DNA of 35,118 bases from Thermoplasmata archaeon (GCA_023140195.1 JAGLME010000019.1:1-35118); one strand, 5' to 3'. Counted from the stretch's first letter, positions 9,367 through 17,725 are shown. Program-made: numbers and translations. Notes: generated by a model not told the origin, from the sequence alone.

Positions 9367-9990
9367 TTACGACGATATAGTTGTTTTCTCGGGTGCGCTG
9401 GCGGGAATGGGGCGCCCGATCTCCCTGGTGCTAATGAACAACATCAACGCCGCCACGACCAGTGTCCAGACCAGTATCTCAAAGACCGCAACCGTCTCAA
9501 GGAGCGTCATGGGTGGGATGGTGCCGACAAAGAGCACCGTGACAAACATCATGATCGTCACAGCCCAGCCAACGGTTTTCGTCTTGGGGTTCTTGATCAG
9601 GGGCCAAGCCATGATTATCTGGAAGAACGCAGCAAAGGTGAAGAAGAGACCGCTGACCACGAAATGAAGAACGCCGTAATCCTCGGTGAAGATACCGACG
9701 CACATCAGCAGAATGCCAGTTCCGATGCCCACAGCGCTTCCGATCAGGGGCAACCATCCGGGCCTGAGCGTGACCCAAAGACCGATCGAGAACGGGATCG
9801 CCAAATAGCCAGCGATCACAGCACCGGTGTTGAAGGCCCACGCACCTTCACCAACGCCGAGGTCGCTCAGGTAATGTCCGCCGAACTCGTACCAGGGGCT
9901 CTGGCTCCAGGCGGTGAGGTAGAAGATGAACCAGATGATGGGGGCCAGAACTCCGCAAACAGCGCCGACCACAACGATGTCCTTCCTCAT
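9367..9990 (-). CDS. DUF998 family integral membrane protein
   Basis: The 207-residue product has about six hydrophobic helices. It carries the DUF998 hallmarks: an early GHYLSDLGVGEGAWAFNTG segment after the first helix, then repeated helices with small residues and a late LVWTLVVAALMLF helix. The family's function is unknown. The start ATG at 9990 has an excellent ribosome-binding site, GGAGGT, 4-5 nt upstream, and a TATA-like AATAAAC lies near 10025 on the minus strand. It is divergent from the HEPN/MNT pair. Confidence 0.75.
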   Translation of the reverse strand: MRKDIVVVGAVCGVLAPIIWFIFYLTAWSQSPWYEFGGHYLSDLGVGEGAWAFNTGAVIAGYLAIPFSIGLWVTLRPGWLPLIGSAVGIGTGILLMCVGIFTEDYGVLHFVVSGLFFTFAAFFQIIMAWPLIKNPKTKTVGWAVTIMMFVTVLFVGTIPPMTLLETVAVFEILVWTLVVAALMLFISTREIGRPIPASAPEKTTISS

Positions 9991-10081
9991 TTGACCTCCG
10001 AAAGCTCAATGACGGGGGGTGTTTATTGTTTTTTCGTGACGTGTGTGAGTATGTCGATTCTGAGGATATATCCGCTTCCCG

Positions 10082-10102
10082 TTCTGTTACGTACTTACAG
10101 AA
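10082..10102. promoter_or_regulatory. 21-bp palindrome, copy 1 (operator upstream of HEPN gene)
   Basis: The pattern is TTCTGT-N9-ACAGAA with the inner positions also partly symmetric (TTAC near the left arm, TTAC near the right). It lies three bases upstream of the TATA-like box of the HEPN gene. Two other 21-bp copies with identical arms and spacing follow the MNT gene. Confidence 0.7.
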
Positions 10103-10105
10103 AGT

Positions 10106-10113
10106 CTTAAGTA
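10106..10113 (+). promoter_or_regulatory. TATA-like box of the HEPN/MNT operon
   Basis: CTTAAGTA lies between two operator-like palindromes. The predicted transcription start, about 25-30 nt downstream, falls in the second palindrome, so a bound protein would block initiation. The predicted leader before the GTG at 10149 is about 10-15 nt. Confidence 0.55.
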
Positions 10114-10120
10114 GCCCCGA

Positions 10121-10140
10121 TTCTGTTACGCATAATAGAA
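10121..10140. promoter_or_regulatory. Imperfect copy of the HEPN/MNT palindrome
   Basis: The left half TTCTGTTACG is identical over 10 bases to copy 1. The right half (CATAATAGAA) is one base shorter and keeps only AGAA of the arm. It covers the predicted start of transcription of the HEPN gene. Confidence 0.55.
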
Positions 10141-10148
10141 GTGATAAT

Positions 10149-10493
10149 GTGAAAGCCCCAGATCATTTGGTGAAGGCGGAGGAAATCAAAGCAAGCATTG
10201 AGCATCTTCTGAAGGATGAGAAAGAACATGTTTCATCGATAGTGGAGCTTGCCTTCGGGATGATCCATCACTTGATCGCATATGGGATGGACACCAAGTA
10301 CGGCGAACACAAGGATGTGCATTATGGAATACCTGCTCTTCTGAGATCCAAGAACGATGACTCGATCGCCATGTTATTCGAGAGGTTGGACACTCTGCGC
10401 CACGGCAGGTGGTACGGTGGAAAGGGTGATGGAGAGGTGGTCGAAGAGACATTGAAGATCATTGAACAGATTGAAAGTTGGTGTCGAGAGTGA
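10149..10493 (+). CDS. HEPN-domain protein (putative toxin of HEPN/MNT pair)
   Basis: With the GTG start at 10149 the product has 114 residues and is largely helical. It matches archaeal HEPN-domain proteins, ending in the segment LDTLRHGRWYGGKGDG, where R79, R84 and H85 are candidates for the R-X4-6-H ribonuclease motif. In the known HEPN/MNT pairs the HEPN protein is an RNase toxin that its partner inactivates by AMP addition. The frame is open to an ATG at 10026, but that longer form would run through both palindromes and the TATA-like box, so I prefer 10149. The stop codon overlaps the start of the MNT gene (GTGA), which implies coupled translation. Confidence 0.7.
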   Translation: MKAPDHLVKAEEIKASIEHLLKDEKEHVSSIVELAFGMIHHLIAYGMDTKYGEHKDVHYGIPALLRSKNDDSIAMLFERLDTLRHGRWYGGKGDGEVVEETLKIIEQIESWCRE

Positions 10494-11128
10494 TTCCGGA
10501 TGAATTCGCCCTGCCGCTGATCGACTTCATCAATCGGCTCGAAAGAGTGCCGCATCTCAGGGCTGCCATGCTGTTTGGCTCCGTTGCAGTGGGAGAGGTC
10601 CACAAGAAGAGCGATATCGATATTCTCCTGTTGTTCGAGATGAAGGGGAACCCCGAGACCAGGAGAGAGGGCAGGATTGCGCACGAGATTGCCTCGGAGG
10701 TCTCGAAGAAACACGATCTGGAGCACTCATTCTCTTTCGTCATGTACAATGTTAACGAAATGGGACGTACCGAGCTGGATTTCCTGAAGAAGGTAATGAA
10801 GGAAGGTATCGGCATCTGGATCAGGACGGACGTTGGAACGCTAACGGAACCGCATTCCTCCCTCCAACCGAGGACCATAATCAGCTATTCTTTGAGCGGA
10901 CTGACCCCGAGGGAGAAGATGGCGGTTCACAGGGCCTTGTACGGATACAGGGTCGAAAGGAGTGTCAAAGGCAAGACCTACCTCAACGCGTCACCAGGTT
11001 TGATCAAGGATATTGGGGAGAAGCTGGGTCCCGGTCTGGTTCTGGTGGAGTCCGCCCGAGCGGAGGATGTTGTTGAAATTCTCAAGGAATACGGAGCTGA
11101 GTTGAGATCGAGAGATGTCTGGACATAG
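10490..11128 (+). CDS. MNT-type nucleotidyltransferase (putative antitoxin)
   Basis: The 212-residue product has a minimal nucleotidyltransferase domain with the signature LFGSVAVG...SDIDILL: G30-S31 and the metal-binding pair D42 and D44. MNT partners of HEPN toxins transfer AMP from ATP to the toxin. A C-terminal extension (about 115-212) begins SYSLSGLTPREKMAVHRALYG and is not part of the minimal fold; it could bind DNA or the HEPN partner, but I cannot show it. I chose GTG at 10490 because it overlaps the HEPN stop by the classical 4 nt; TTG at 10478 and GTG at 10481 are alternatives. The operon is flanked on both sides by TTCTGT-N9-ACAGAA palindromes. Confidence 0.75.
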   Translation: MIPDEFALPLIDFINRLERVPHLRAAMLFGSVAVGEVHKKSDIDILLLFEMKGNPETRREGRIAHEIASEVSKKHDLEHSFSFVMYNVNEMGRTELDFLKKVMKEGIGIWIRTDVGTLTEPHSSLQPRTIISYSLSGLTPREKMAVHRALYGYRVERSVKGKTYLNASPGLIKDIGEKLGPGLVLVESARAEDVVEILKEYGAELRSRDVWT

Positions 11129-11135
11129 ACCGGCT

Positions 11136-11156
11136 TTCTGTTATTTGATTACAGAA
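11136..11156. promoter_or_regulatory. 21-bp palindrome, copy 2 (after MNT gene)
   Basis: TTCTGT-N9-ACAGAA, the same arms and spacing as copy 1, beginning 7 bp after the MNT stop codon. Its position downstream of the pair is odd for a simple promoter operator. Confidence 0.65.
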
Positions 11157-11174
11157 TCGATTGTTCTGTGTAGA

Positions 11175-11195
11175 TTCTGTCACGGCGTAACAGAA
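11175..11195. promoter_or_regulatory. 21-bp palindrome, copy 3 (beside tRNA-like fragment)
   Basis: TTCTGT-N9-ACAGAA with further inner symmetry (CAC...GTA). It starts 18 bp after copy 2 and directly abuts the tRNA-like fragment. Confidence 0.65.
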
Positions 11196-11231
11196 GGGGT
11201 CGCAAGTGGTTCGAGTCCGCCCAGGGACACA
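11196..11231 (+). other. tRNA 3'-half-like fragment, no intact tRNA
   Basis: The stretch contains GGTCGCAAG followed by GGTTCGAGTCC, the consensus of a tRNA variable region and T-loop, then CGCCCAGGGACA, which resembles an acceptor 3' strand. No matching 5' acceptor (GTCCCTG-like) or D-arm lies upstream. It may be the remnant of a tRNA attachment site left by an integrated element, or chance similarity. Confidence 0.35.
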
Positions 11232-11383
11232 CCTCTTTTGATTCAAATCCACAAATGATTTCGTGGTCTTGGTTACTGGTTTCATCATATCCATCGAAGA
11301 TGTGAATTCCATCTCCCTTTCCGGGCTGAGTCGCTCTGTGGCCTGCAGATGTATGATGCAGTATCTGCAGATAGTTGTCTGAT

Positions 11384-11417
11384 TGTCTAATATCCAGACA
11401 GACGAAAACTTAAGTAT
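11384..11417 (+). promoter_or_regulatory. Operator A plus TATA-like box of the 1,718-residue surface gene
   Basis: The palindrome TGTCTAATATCCAGACA (11384-11400; arms TGTCT/AGACA) is followed by 8 nt (GACGAAAA) and then CTTAAGTAT (11409-11417). Operator length, spacer and box match sites B and C near 17600 and 22040. A further TGTCT half-site lies just upstream (11376-11380). Confidence 0.7.
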
Positions 11418-11513
11418 TAGGCGACCAAACAGTCCTTGTTTTGCTTTCACCATTTCGGCTCTGGAGATAGATATAAGAAGAACTAGACCGATATGAAGTA
11501 AGAGGAGGGCATG

Positions 11514-14500
11514 ATGAACAATGCTGGGCACGCCTGTGAGCGACCGTCGTCTACCCGCACATCAATTCTTGTCATAGTAGCCTTGTTATCGCTCAATGCG
11601 TCTATTCTACTGCTGCCTGAAGATGCCGTCATCCAAGCACCGGCGGCTGGGACCCTGAATGTGACATGGAAGAGTCTCGCTCCTTGGACAAACACCTTTC
11701 AAGGTGACGTCAATCTCACGATGCTCTGGCTTGCTCTCGGAGCCGAAGGATCGGACATCACACTGAACAGCATTGAAGTGGACACTTATGGTTTGCCCAC
11801 ACAGGGCATCAATCGGACCTTTGCTTGGGATGACAGAAACGCGGACGAGGACATGAGCTTTGGCGAGTGTGTCATTGCAGAAGACCTTGTCGCCCCATAT
11901 CTTCTCCCGTCCAATGGCTCAATGGTTGAGTGTACAGGTTTGGACGAAGGACAGCCAGTGGTCATAGAGCAGAATCAAACACGATACTTCACAATCTACT
12001 TGGATTTGTTCTTCGATCCTGTCCAGAACCACACAGACAGAGATCTGAGACTATGCGTGAATGACCTGAACAGCTCTGCCAGCACGGTGAATGGTCTACC
12101 GTCCTGCTCCAGAACAATAGACATCAACAGAAGATTCTTCTACGACGACATGGAGCACGGACAGGGGAATTGGACATTCACGGGGGGTGACGATGGAGGT
12201 GTCTACCCCAATGGACTGTGGCATCTGAGCGAGGGGGAGGAGGATTGCGTCAACAACATCGACAATCAGTCCTTCTTCCACAGCGGAAACACATCATGGT
12301 GGTATGGACATCGGCATAACTACACTGGCAGTTGGCAGTGTGATTACTATACAAACCAAACCGGAGCCGTATGGTTGTCCACTAGGAATTGGGGGACGTT
12401 GCGCACTCCATGGATAGACGCGAGATTGGGAACCAGTTTGGCTTTGACGGTTTGGCGCCTTGTATCACATGAGAACTGGTCGGGGGCGGATGCCGCTCAG
12501 ATATTCCTCGATGATGGTTCAGGATGGAATCTGCTGTCGGATGAATGGCCCACCGACGGCTACTGGAAGAAGCTTGTGCTCAATCTATCCCAGTACGCCG
12601 GCAAACAGGTGAAGCTTGATTTCCGATTCGACACTATCGATGAGCAGAACAACAACTACATGGGATGGTTTGTGGATGATCTTGCATTGTATGGTGAAGT
12701 TCTGGAGCACGACATTGCAGTGACCGGTCTGGACCTTGAGGACTATGTTTTTCTTGAGCCGCAGAACATCACCGCAACAATCTCCAATATAGGAGGGAAG
12801 GATGAGAACGATGTTGAGGTCAACCTGACTCAGAACGGAACCGTGATAGATCAGAAGATAATCCCATTCATTGCCAGTGGGAACAACACGACTGTGACCT
12901 TTCAATGGACTCCTCCTGGAGCGGCAGTGTACGAGATGTGTGTCAACAGTACGCCAGTTGATGGGGAGACAGTTCTTTGGAACAATTACCAGTGCAGGAG
13001 TGTCAATGCAACTGTTTACACTTTCACCAAGGTGGCGGTTCTGCGGTCCTATGGAACTCAAGCACAGGGCCCAAAAGACACTTGGGACCATCTGAATGCC
13101 AATTGGATCAACTACGGATTGGAGCCTGTGGAAATCGATTACACATCACTGAATATATATCCCATCACCTATGAAGCCATAAAGGCCACCGAAGCGGATG
13201 TGCTTGTTCTCTCGGGGTCCGGATACTATGTCCGGGAACCCGTAGGAACTGAGCTGAGTCCTTCAGAAACAGACGCTATTGAAAGATACATCAGGGAAGG
13301 AAACGGCTTCGTAACGATAGGATCGGCCTTCAGTCACAAAGTTCCAAACAACAACGCACTCGTCGATCTAGTGGGTATAGCGGACCAACCGTATTCAACA
13401 AACTTGAGCATCGATATCGAGGTAGATAGTGGATGTCTGAGTCACCCTGTGTTCAAGAATGTGTCCAACCCATTCAACAATGCCTTCCGTTTCACGATGA
13501 CCCCCCACAGCGACCACATTTGGGATTCGACCGACCTCGATGGTGGACAGATCTGCGCCAGGTCCACAGGATTTGACCCGATATGGGCAGTTCCCATTCT
13601 CAACAGTGCCATTGTCATCAATAAGGGGGCCGTAATGATATCCATTGCGGCAGACGTCATGCCCAACGTTGATGAGAAGCAACTGCTCTACAATTCTTTT
13701 GGATGGTCTCGCTACGTGATTCTGGACTACGATGTGAGAGTTTCCGACCTCACCGCCCCCAGGTTTGTACAACCTTCTTTCCCAGCGAACATCAGCTCAT
13801 TGGTCTCAAACATTGGACGCAAGGATTTGCCAACAGTGAACGTTGACCTGAAGGTCGACGGATTTGTAGTTGATACAAAGACCCTCACGAATTTCTCACA
13901 TGCCGAGAGGACCTACGTCAACTTCTCTTGGATTCCGGTGTTGGAGGGTGTGTATCAGATCTGCGTGGTCGCAGACATTATTGGAACGGCGGATGAGGAC
14001 CCATCCAACAACGAATTATGCACGATCGTTGAGGCCACAGATGACATTCCGATCAGAGTATATGTTCTAGATTCTTGGGGGACGGACTTTGCAGCAGACG
14101 CTCCCTGGGACGATTTGAACCAGAACTGGAGCAACTATGGCAGCATTCGAGTGCACATTGACTATGCAACATTCAACAAAGAGAGGATCACGTATCAAGA
14201 GCTGGTGGATTCGGAGGCGGATGTCCTTCTGATATCGAGTTCGAGGTCAGGTAACATGCTTAATCCCGAAGGTGCCGGATATTACTTCACATTCCAAGAA
14301 TTGAAAGCGATTGAAAGATACATAGAAGAGGGTCATGGACTGATTGGGACAGGACTGACACTTGATTCTGAAAAACTACGCGACCATGGTTATGTTCTCG
14401 GACCTGTTTTTGGCCTGATGCCAGGAAACATGTACTACTACACAACTGGCATCAACGACCTGGCTGTCATCAATCCGTGGGAGAACCATCCTTTGTTCAA

Positions 14501-16670
14501 CAACATCGCAGACTTATATGTCACGGGTGACGGAACGACTTTAACTCCAGGCCTTTACATTCAAGGCACGCCACCATTATTCTTGGACGACAAGTGGTTC
14601 CCTCTGGATTGGAAGCCTGACTATCTTGCGGGCGGAGAATATAGAGCCATGTCCTATCCAACCGAGAACGCGACCGTTATCGCACATAGCCCTGGCCAGT
14701 ACAAATCGGCGTACATAACCAACTTCGTGGAAAAGAATTCCAACACAAACGACAAGCAGTTGCTGTACAACGCCATGACCTGGATACATCACGAGACGGA
14801 AGCCGACATTGGAATGTTCGACATAGTTGTCCCAAACCGAGTCAGACCAAGCCCCCCACTTCAAGTTGGGGCGACCCTCAGAAACCTGGCAGTGAAAGAG
14901 GAGGACAACGGAACGCGAGGAATAGACGTTCTGCTCACCCAAGATGGAATGATCGTGGACCAGACTTGGATCCCTTCACTCGGGATAGGTGGATCAATCG
15001 ACGTCGTTCTCATGTGGGACCCTCCAGATGCACCTTTGCCTCAGACATACAACATTTGCATGAAAGCGTGGCCAGTCGATGGAGAAACGGATACGACGAA
15101 CAACGAGGCCTGCAAGTTTGTCAGAGTCATCGAGCAAGACGTGATCGTTGTCGGCGTTCTGGATTCATGGGGAACGGACAACGCCACCCTCGCGCCGTGG
15201 GATGATATCAGCGCGAACTGGAGCGACTATGGCCCCTATCCGATTCTCATCGACTATACGACATTGGACAAGGAGAACATCACACTTCTGGACTTGCTGT
15301 ACTCCAGTGCGGACGTGCTCCTGATATCCAGCTCAAACTCTACAATGCTGCCTGCTGCCGAGTTCACTACCGCAGAAATAGCTGCGATTCAGATGTACAC
15401 GCAAACGATGAACTACGGTATCGTCGGAACCGGGCTGACCTTGAGCACTCAATATTTGCCGAACAACAATCTCTTGGCACCCCTCTTCGGCATTGATCCG
15501 AGCTTTTCGTTCACGAACGCATCAGGAGTCGTGAACTATCAGAAATTACAGCCTTCTCACACGGTGTTCTATCAGATGCCAAGCCCCTTCTCGACGGCCA
15601 GTGGAATCTCTTGTACTCCAGGTGTGTCGTTTCCTGATCCTGGAGGTTGGATTCCCGCCCTACTACTTCCGGGAGGAGAATTCCTTGGGAATTCAACTCC
15701 TGAGCCCTCATCGGGGGCTGTTGTTTCTTACAGTGTTGGATCCCACAGAGGGATGTACCTCTCCAATTTCCATGAAATGTCTACGAGCAGAGATGACGAG
15801 CAGATCCTGTATAACTCAATGATATGGGCATCGGGGAAGACCCTCTACCCCGTCTTGCTGCCTGATCCGCCCGAGGAATTGTGGATTACGGTTGAGGGAG
15901 ATCAACTGAGGCTTGATTGGGATGTTGTGAATCCCCAGTCCGAGGTTCTATTCAACATCTACAGAGCGAGTACTGTAGATGGCTTCAACTTCAGCAATCC
16001 TCATGACCAAGTTGCCGCACCACCCTACCTCGACGCGCCAGGAACTGCCACCGATTCGAACAACTACTACTACGTCGTTAGAGCCATCAATATCACCAAC
16101 CTGTTGACCGAGAACAATACGAACAAGGTCGGCAAGTTCTACAGCCATTTGAACAAAGGTTCCAACGACATCTCGATCCCATTCAAATTGAAGGATACGT
16201 CTGTGGACGCTGTCTTTGGTTCCATATCCAATGATATCAAGGAGGTGGCAATCTATCATTCCATGACTGCAACGTGGCTTAGATGGTTCCCAGGCATTGG
16301 CGGAGCTTTCACCGACGTGGACAACACCATGGGTATACGCGTGATCTCTAAGAAGAACAATGTAGATTTCGTCACTGTGGGAAGGGTACCGGTGAAAACA
16401 TCCATAAACCTCACTATCTTCATGGACCAATGGTTCTTTGTTGGATATCCTAACTTCAAGACGAATTCACTACCGGATGTACTCGACGACAACGGTCTCT
16501 CGGGATTGTATGTTCTGGTATTGTACCACGACCCCACGGACAGAAAGACTCCGTGGAAGTGGTTTGATCCGCAAGATCCTGGAGGGTCACCGCTCCAAAG
16601 CCTGCAAACCGGAAAAGGATATTGGATCATGTTGATAGGAGATGTCATCTGGACCGTGCATGGAGAGTAG
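11514..16670 (+). CDS. Giant secreted protein with three CARDB/GATase-like modules
   Basis: The 1,718-residue product has an N-terminal signal segment (TSILVIVALLSLNASILLL). Residues about 209-395 form a MAM/immune-inhibitor-A-like sandwich (FFYDDMEHGQGNWTF ... GWFVDDLALYG). Three diverged copies of a unit of about 350 residues follow (about 396-735, 739-1096, 1099-1442). Each has a CARDB-like adhesion domain and then a Rossmann-like domain that resembles GATase1/ThuA folds, starting VxVLDSWGTD...APWDDxxxNWSxYG and containing EADVLLISSS. An Fn3-like domain and the C-terminal module shared with two other proteins here complete it. No membrane anchor is visible. ATG 11514 is preferred over 11511 because GGAGG at 11504-11508 is better spaced. 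The gene carries a long predicted leader of about 75 nt and a regulon-type promoter. The function is unknown; surface exposure is inferred. Confidence 0.85.
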   Translation: MNNAGHACERPSSTRTSILVIVALLSLNASILLLPEDAVIQAPAAGTLNVTWKSLAPWTNTFQGDVNLTMLWLALGAEGSDITLNSIEVDTYGLPTQGINRTFAWDDRNADEDMSFGECVIAEDLVAPYLLPSNGSMVECTGLDEGQPVVIEQNQTRYFTIYLDLFFDPVQNHTDRDLRLCVNDLNSSASTVNGLPSCSRTIDINRRFFYDDMEHGQGNWTFTGGDDGGVYPNGLWHLSEGEEDCVNNIDNQSFFHSGNTSWWYGHRHNYTGSWQCDYYTNQTGAVWLSTRNWGTLRTPWIDARLGTSLALTVWRLVSHENWSGADAAQIFLDDGSGWNLLSDEWPTDGYWKKLVLNLSQYAGKQVKLDFRFDTIDEQNNNYMGWFVDDLALYGEVLEHDIAVTGLDLEDYVFLEPQNITATISNIGGKDENDVEVNLTQNGTVIDQKIIPFIASGNNTTVTFQWTPPGAAVYEMCVNSTPVDGETVLWNNYQCRSVNATVYTFTKVAVLRSYGTQAQGPKDTWDHLNANWINYGLEPVEIDYTSLNIYPITYEAIKATEADVLVLSGSGYYVREPVGTELSPSETDAIERYIREGNGFVTIGSAFSHKVPNNNALVDLVGIADQPYSTNLSIDIEVDSGCLSHPVFKNVSNPFNNAFRFTMTPHSDHIWDSTDLDGGQICARSTGFDPIWAVPILNSAIVINKGAVMISIAADVMPNVDEKQLLYNSFGWSRYVILDYDVRVSDLTAPRFVQPSFPANISSLVSNIGRKDLPTVNVDLKVDGFVVDTKTLTNFSHAERTYVNFSWIPVLEGVYQICVVADIIGTADEDPSNNELCTIVEATDDIPIRVYVLDSWGTDFAADAPWDDLNQNWSNYGSIRVHIDYATFNKERITYQELVDSEADVLLISSSRSGNMLNPEGAGYYFTFQELKAIERYIEEGHGLIGTGLTLDSEKLRDHGYVLGPVFGLMPGNMYYYTTGINDLAVINPWENHPLFNNIADLYVTGDGTTLTPGLYIQGTPPLFLDDKWFPLDWKPDYLAGGEYRAMSYPTENATVIAHSPGQYKSAYITNFVEKNSNTNDKQLLYNAMTWIHHETEADIGMFDIVVPNRVRPSPPLQVGATLRNLAVKEEDNGTRGIDVLLTQDGMIVDQTWIPSLGIGGSIDVVLMWDPPDAPLPQTYNICMKAWPVDGETDTTNNEACKFVRVIEQDVIVVGVLDSWGTDNATLAPWDDISANWSDYGPYPILIDYTTLDKENITLLDLLYSSADVLLISSSNSTMLPAAEFTTAEIAAIQMYTQTMNYGIVGTGLTLSTQYLPNNNLLAPLFGIDPSFSFTNASGVVNYQKLQPSHTVFYQMPSPFSTASGISCTPGVSFPDPGGWIPALLLPGGEFLGNSTPEPSSGAVVSYSVGSHRGMYLSNFHEMSTSRDDEQILYNSMIWASGKTLYPVLLPDPPEELWITVEGDQLRLDWDVVNPQSEVLFNIYRASTVDGFNFSNPHDQVAAPPYLDAPGTATDSNNYYYVVRAINITNLLTENNTNKVGKFYSHLNKGSNDISIPFKLKDTSVDAVFGSISNDIKEVAIYHSMTATWLRWFPGIGGAFTDVDNTMGIRVISKKNNVDFVTVGRVPVKTSINLTIFMDQWFFVGYPNFKTNSLPDVLDDNGLSGLYVLVLYHDPTDRKTPWKWFDPQDPGGSPLQSLQTGKGYWIMLIGDVIWTVHGE
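12715..15840 (+). repeat. Three-fold repeat of about 1.05 kb (CARDB + GATase-like)
   Basis: The repeats run roughly 12715-13725, 13726-14805 and 14806-15840. Each encodes the sandwich motif DxxVxxLxxP...NIGxKD...V.LTQDGxxVDxxxI followed by the alpha/beta domain. The copies are well diverged at DNA level, so the triplication is old. Confidence 0.75.
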
Positions 16671-16968
16671 ATAGAGCAGTAGAGGGACAAAGGAGGCATA
16701 TATCTCTCCGTCCTTGGCCAATACTCGAAATCTTGGTTGACATATGCATGTATCATTGGCTCTCATACCCGCTTTTTCTGAATCGGTTGGTCGACCGTAG
16801 AATATGCAGTCTAGACCCAAAGGCAGCATGATTAGTCTTCGAAAACGACCATGAAGCACTAGTGGGATGAATTCCCATCAGTTTGGAAACCTGTGGAGTA
16901 GACCCATGTCTTTGACTTGGAAAAATGAAGAAGGAGGGTTGAGTGAGGATCAGCCCACAGTAAGCTCA
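16671..16968. other. Convergent intergenic region
   Basis: The region lies between the 3' ends of the 1,718-residue gene and the small secreted-protein gene. I see no convincing gene. A short TATA-like GCATATATC occurs at about 16695, but no credible start follows it. T-rich runs such as GCTTTTTCTG near 16772 might serve plus-strand termination, but this is weak. Confidence 0.3.
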
Positions 16969-17442
16969 CTACACGCTCAACGTGAATGTGGCAGTGGATG
17001 TACTTGCCCACACGTAGTAATGAACCATCGAAAAGTTGTCCCATGCGTGAGCCTCAACATCGACCCAGTATGTGCCTGGAGACTCTCCGGTAGTATCCCA
17101 AGTATAGGAAGCGCCTCCATCAGTGTAAAGGCAAGTGACATACACTTGACCGCTTCTTTGATCTCCGACTTCCCAAATACCCCAATAATCGTTTCTCCAG
17201 GTTGAACCTTGTTTCGATATGTTCATCCAAACCAGAGCCCAGGAATGGCTGAATATGTGCTCGTTGTCATTGTCATCTACATCCCACTCTGCTGTGATAA
17301 TCACATCCTCCCCGATGGTGTACGCACTGTCGTTCGTCGAAGCACTTAGATTCATAACAAGGTCTATGCCAAGTGCGTTAGTCGACAATATCATCATCAA
17401 AGCCACCGTCAGGCTTGAAATGACCATAACTCTCGGTTTCAT
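16969..17442 (-). CDS. Small secreted beta-sandwich protein, paralogue 1
   Basis: The 157-residue product has a clear signal peptide (VMVISSLTVALMMILSTNALG) and a mature part of about 130 residues rich in Trp, Tyr, Asp and Thr that looks like one Ig-like beta-sandwich. I do not recognise a named family. It is a diverged paralogue of the 145-residue product encoded at 21441-21878: both share a YTIGED/YTLGDP strand, a central SGQVYV/SGEVDV strand and GTYWVDVEA/GTWYVEVDV. The start is fixed by a very strong ribosome-binding site, GGAGGAGGTG, 7 nt upstream. It is probably transcribed alone from promoter B, with a leader of about 120 nt. Likely exported to the cell surface or medium. Confidence 0.8.
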   Translation of the reverse strand: MKPRVMVISSLTVALMMILSTNALGIDLVMNLSASTNDSAYTIGEDVIITAEWDVDDNDNEHIFSHSWALVWMNISKQGSTWRNDYWGIWEVGDQRSGQVYVTCLYTDGGASYTWDTTGESPGTYWVDVEAHAWDNFSMVHYYVWASTSTATFTLSV

Positions 17443-17640
17443 TCTTTTTCACCTCCTCCTTCCTTCAAAGGTCTCATGGTATTGCACAACGCCCCATCTC
17501 GGCGTCACAGACACCTTCCAAACTCCTCCACATCGAGGCCGTTTTTCAAAGCAATCTGTTTCTTGCTCTTTCAAAGGAACAACTGATACTTAAGCGACCG
17601 TCTGTCCAGTTTCTGGACAGTCTACATTTTGGACAGACGT
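17443..17640 (-). promoter_or_regulatory. Duplicated promoter-leader cassette, copy 1
   Basis: These 198 nt upstream of paralogue 1 match 21879-22076 upstream of paralogue 2 with the same total length; by eye about nine in ten positions agree. The cassette includes the ribosome-binding site, a hairpin (ACGCC/GGCGT stem, 17489-17505), the TATA-like box CTTAAGTAT (17586-17594), an 8-nt spacer, operator B (TGTCCAGTTTCTGGACA, 17603-17619) and an extra half-site GGACAGACG (17631-17639). Confidence 0.75.
17586..17619 (-). promoter_or_regulatory. Operator B plus TATA-like box
   Basis: Read on the minus strand: TGTCCAGAAACTGGACA, 8-nt spacer, CTTAAGTAT. The operator is a near-perfect palindrome, with 6-bp arms TGTCCA/TGGACA extending to TGTCCAG on one side. 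Predicted transcription starts near 17563. Confidence 0.75.
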
Positions 17641-17725
17641 CCATGCATATTACATGCGACCACATCGATCACAAGAAGAGACCTTTTTTCAGCAATCGCC
17701 CCTACGGCGGTATTCCAAACGGCAA

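Larger units (their letters stand above)
11129..11510. other. Intergenic region with palindromes, tRNA-like fragment and a promoter
   Basis: This 382-bp stretch has no convincing gene. In order it holds two 21-bp palindromes (11136-11156 and 11175-11195), a tRNA 3'-half-like fragment (about 11196-11231), an inverted repeat (CTGCAGAT, 12-nt spacer, ATCTGCAG; 11343-11370), and the operator and TATA-like box of the 1,718-residue surface protein (11384-11417). Confidence 0.6.

Noticed and set aside
9343..10110. Plus-strand open frame of 255 codons opposite the DUF998 gene
   Set aside because: It is antisense to a well-supported membrane protein, its product is unusually rich in His, Asp and Arg with no domain, and it runs through the HEPN promoter.
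10026..10148. N-terminal extension of the HEPN gene from ATG 10026
   Set aside because: It would translate through two operator-like palindromes and a TATA-like box; homology of the HEPN domain begins after 10149.
11082..11531. Minus-strand frame of 149 codons in the intergenic region
   Set aside because: It reads across palindromes, the tRNA-like fragment and the surface-gene promoter, and lacks any domain or ribosome-binding site.
17481..17572. Upstream ORF of 19 codons in the leader of paralogue 1
   Set aside because: The minus-strand ATG of this frame is lost in the otherwise near-identical leader of paralogue 2, so it is unlikely to be functional.
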